Assembly: GCF_900169525.1 (NCBI RefSeq)
Contig: NZ_LT821239.1
Coordinates: 1,262,708 to 1,326,707 of the forward strand
Direction of reading: 5' to 3'
From: Corynebacterium pacaense
Lineage (GTDB): Bacteria > Actinomycetota > Actinomycetes > Mycobacteriales > Mycobacteriaceae
Length of the DNA: 64,000 nt
Shown here: positions 62,849-64,000 of the stretch, one piece after another
Position numbering within the stretch: position 1 is the stretch's first letter
Layout of the letters: each line of letters opens with the position of its first letter
The notes under the pieces: generated by a model
Seen by the model: the letters and a program-made list of their open reading frames with translations, nothing else
What the model was told of the DNA's origin: nothing
The model's database searches: none
Made by a program: the position numbers and the translations under genes

Positions 62849-64000
62849 ATGACGAACCGGCAGGACAGGGAAGTCGCAGCGGAGGCGCAGCCGGTCCCGC
62901 ACAGCCTCCCCAAGGAACCCGGCGCTCGCCTGGACTGGCCGGACATTGCCAGGGGCCTGTCCATCCTGGGCGTGGTTCTGCTCCATGTCACCCTCGCGGT
63001 CCCGGAGGGCGGTTCCACACTCATCGCCGAACTCAACCACTTCCTCGACCCTCTGCGAATGCCGCTCTTCTTCCTCGTCAGTGGATTCTTCTCTGTGAAG
63101 GTGCTGAACCAGAGCTTTGCCCGGCTGTTCACCACCCGCCTCTGGTTCTTCCTCGTTCCCTACGCCATCTGGGCACCCATCGAGCTCTACAGTCACTATG
63201 TGGAGGTTGATCTGCATGCGGGGCATCCGCCGATGCCCCTGCAGTTCTATGTTTCGGCCATCATCAACGGTGGAACCATGTACTGGTTCCTGCACGCTCT
63301 GGTGTGCTTCAACCTCGTTCTGTGGCTGACCCGTCGGCTGCCCCGGTGGGCGATCGTCCTGGTAGCACTGTCCCCGATGCTGCTGATGCCCGCATTCAGC
63401 GATCATCTCCTGGTCCGCCGCATGGTGATCTATCTGCCCGTGTTCCTCATCGGGGTGTACCTCCGCCCGCAGATCGCGAGATTCGCCGAGATGGCCGCGC
63501 GCCCGCGAACCGTGGTCACCGTCGTCGCCCTCTATGTGGCGGGCATGGCCGTGTCGACGCTCTGGGCGCTGTTCGCCCACCGCACCCCGGGGGAGGGCCA
63601 GTTGTGGCTGATTGACCTGAAGGACGATATCGCGGCCTTCCTCGGCGGGGAGCTCACCCCCTTCGACCTCGGCCACATCCAGTCACTGCTGGTCTATCTC
63701 CTCTCGGTGCCCGCGGGAATCGTGGTGTCGGTGCTCCTGGCCAGAATCGGTCCGGTCGCCCGGGGTCTGAAATTCTTCGGCCGCCACACCCTGCCGATCT
63801 ACCTCGGTCATGCGCTCGGTATCAACATCATCTTCGGGTGGTTCATCAGGTACCGGTTCATGGAGATCGACAACACCTCGCCGAATCCGCTGCACTGGAC
63901 CCAGACCTGGATGGCCGTGGTGTTCCTCCTCGCGATGCTCGGTGCCGGCATCGTCTACGTGATCTCGCGGATCCCGGTGCTGGGCTGGATCGTCGTCCCG
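62849..64000 (+). CDS. Acyltransferase-3 family membrane protein, C-terminus beyond window
   Basis: 384 codons without stop up to the window end. Near the N-terminus is DWPDIARGLSILGVVLLHVT with the key histidine, then PLRMPLFFLVSGFFS, hallmarks of the acyltransferase-3 (OafB/NolL) family. Ten or so hydrophobic spans follow. Such proteins acylate envelope polysaccharides or lipids. ATG 62849 has a perfect AAGGAGGT 10 bases upstream. The substrate is unknown. Confidence 0.9.
   Translation, partial: MTNRQDREVAAEAQPVPHSLPKEPGARLDWPDIARGLSILGVVLLHVTLAVPEGGSTLIAELNHFLDPLRMPLFFLVSGFFSVKVLNQSFARLFTTRLWFFLVPYAIWAPIELYSHYVEVDLHAGHPPMPLQFYVSAIINGGTMYWFLHALVCFNLVLWLTRRLPRWAIVLVALSPMLLMPAFSDHLLVRRMVIYLPVFLIGVYLRPQIARFAEMAARPRTVVTVVALYVAGMAVSTLWALFAHRTPGEGQLWLIDLKDDIAAFLGGELTPFDLGHIQSLLVYLLSVPAGIVVSVLLARIGPVARGLKFFGRHTLPIYLGHALGINIIFGWFIRYRFMEIDNTSPNPLHWTQTWMAVVFLLAMLGAGIVYVISRIPVLGWIVVP

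Overview
The window is a high-GC actinobacterial chromosome segment, almost certainly Corynebacterium. The evidence is the gene order ctaC-ctaF / ctaE-qcrC-qcrA-qcrB, ltsA-type asparagine synthase, DUF3043-cobU-cobT-cobS, ilvE, pepA, two-lipoyl-domain E2, lipB, lipA, DUF4191, glnA, thrC, hmuO, glnE, glnA2, RNase H/CobC fusion. This order is as I recall it from C. glutamicum and, in part, mycobacteria; no alignment was run. The species is not identified. Gene density is high, and many starts are GTG.

Layout. 1-4210: HAD phosphatase (partial), a CobC-type aminotransferase, a NIF3 protein, a zinc-ribbon coiled-coil protein and an RNase H/phosphatase fusion, most of them overlapping. 4436-9485: MatC-like permease, the RNase P RNA gene rnpB, an RNB exoribonuclease, a divergent galactokinase homologue and a small SPOR protein. 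9516-18064: CYTH-CHAD and DUF2786 proteins, glnA2-glnE and heme oxygenase. 18142-21083: an IS1380 element cut by an intact IS3 element. 21229-26819: a hypothetical protein, MFS carrier, small membrane protein, thrC, NUDIX, PRC-barrel protein and an orphan 55-residue protein. 26903-32898: gntP-gntK (gntK has a tandem duplication at its 5' end), glnA, RDD protein and an AAE antiporter. 33007-41861: lipoate synthesis and the E2 acyltransferase, pepA, ilvE, SDR. 41865-45049: cobalamin nucleotide-loop genes. 45366-54899: A-type Fe-S carrier, asparagine synthase and the cytochrome bc1-aa3 genes. 54975-56559: an IS110 element with a long 5' non-coding end. 57285-64000: a ydaO/c-di-AMP riboswitch, two NlpC/P60 hydrolases, pimB, glucokinase, plsC and a partial acyltransferase.

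How the genes connect. Nitrogen assimilation is strongly represented: glnA, glnA2 and the adenylyltransferase glnE, plus asparagine synthase. The C-terminal transferase site of GlnE has lost one aspartate, so GS control by adenylylation may be impaired. The cobC, RNase H/CobC fusion, cobU, cobT and cobS genes together cover assembly and attachment of the lower-ligand loop of cobalamin. lipA and lipB make the cofactor used by the adjacent E2 gene. The CtaC/F/E and QcrC/A/B proteins form the bc1-aa3 supercomplex. PimB, PlsC and the NlpC/P60 proteins serve the envelope.

The least ordinary features are: the IS3-in-IS1380 nest with a readable target duplication; the GlnE Asp-to-Val change; the 34-bp duplication that shifts the gntK 5' reading frame; the IS110 left end, where short segments match both insertion flanks as expected for a bridge-RNA guide; the galactokinase homologue without catalytic residues; and a set of at least nine genes with a -10-like hexamer exactly 7 nt before the start codon (leaderless transcripts). 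No CRISPR array, tRNA or 16S/23S rRNA gene was seen.
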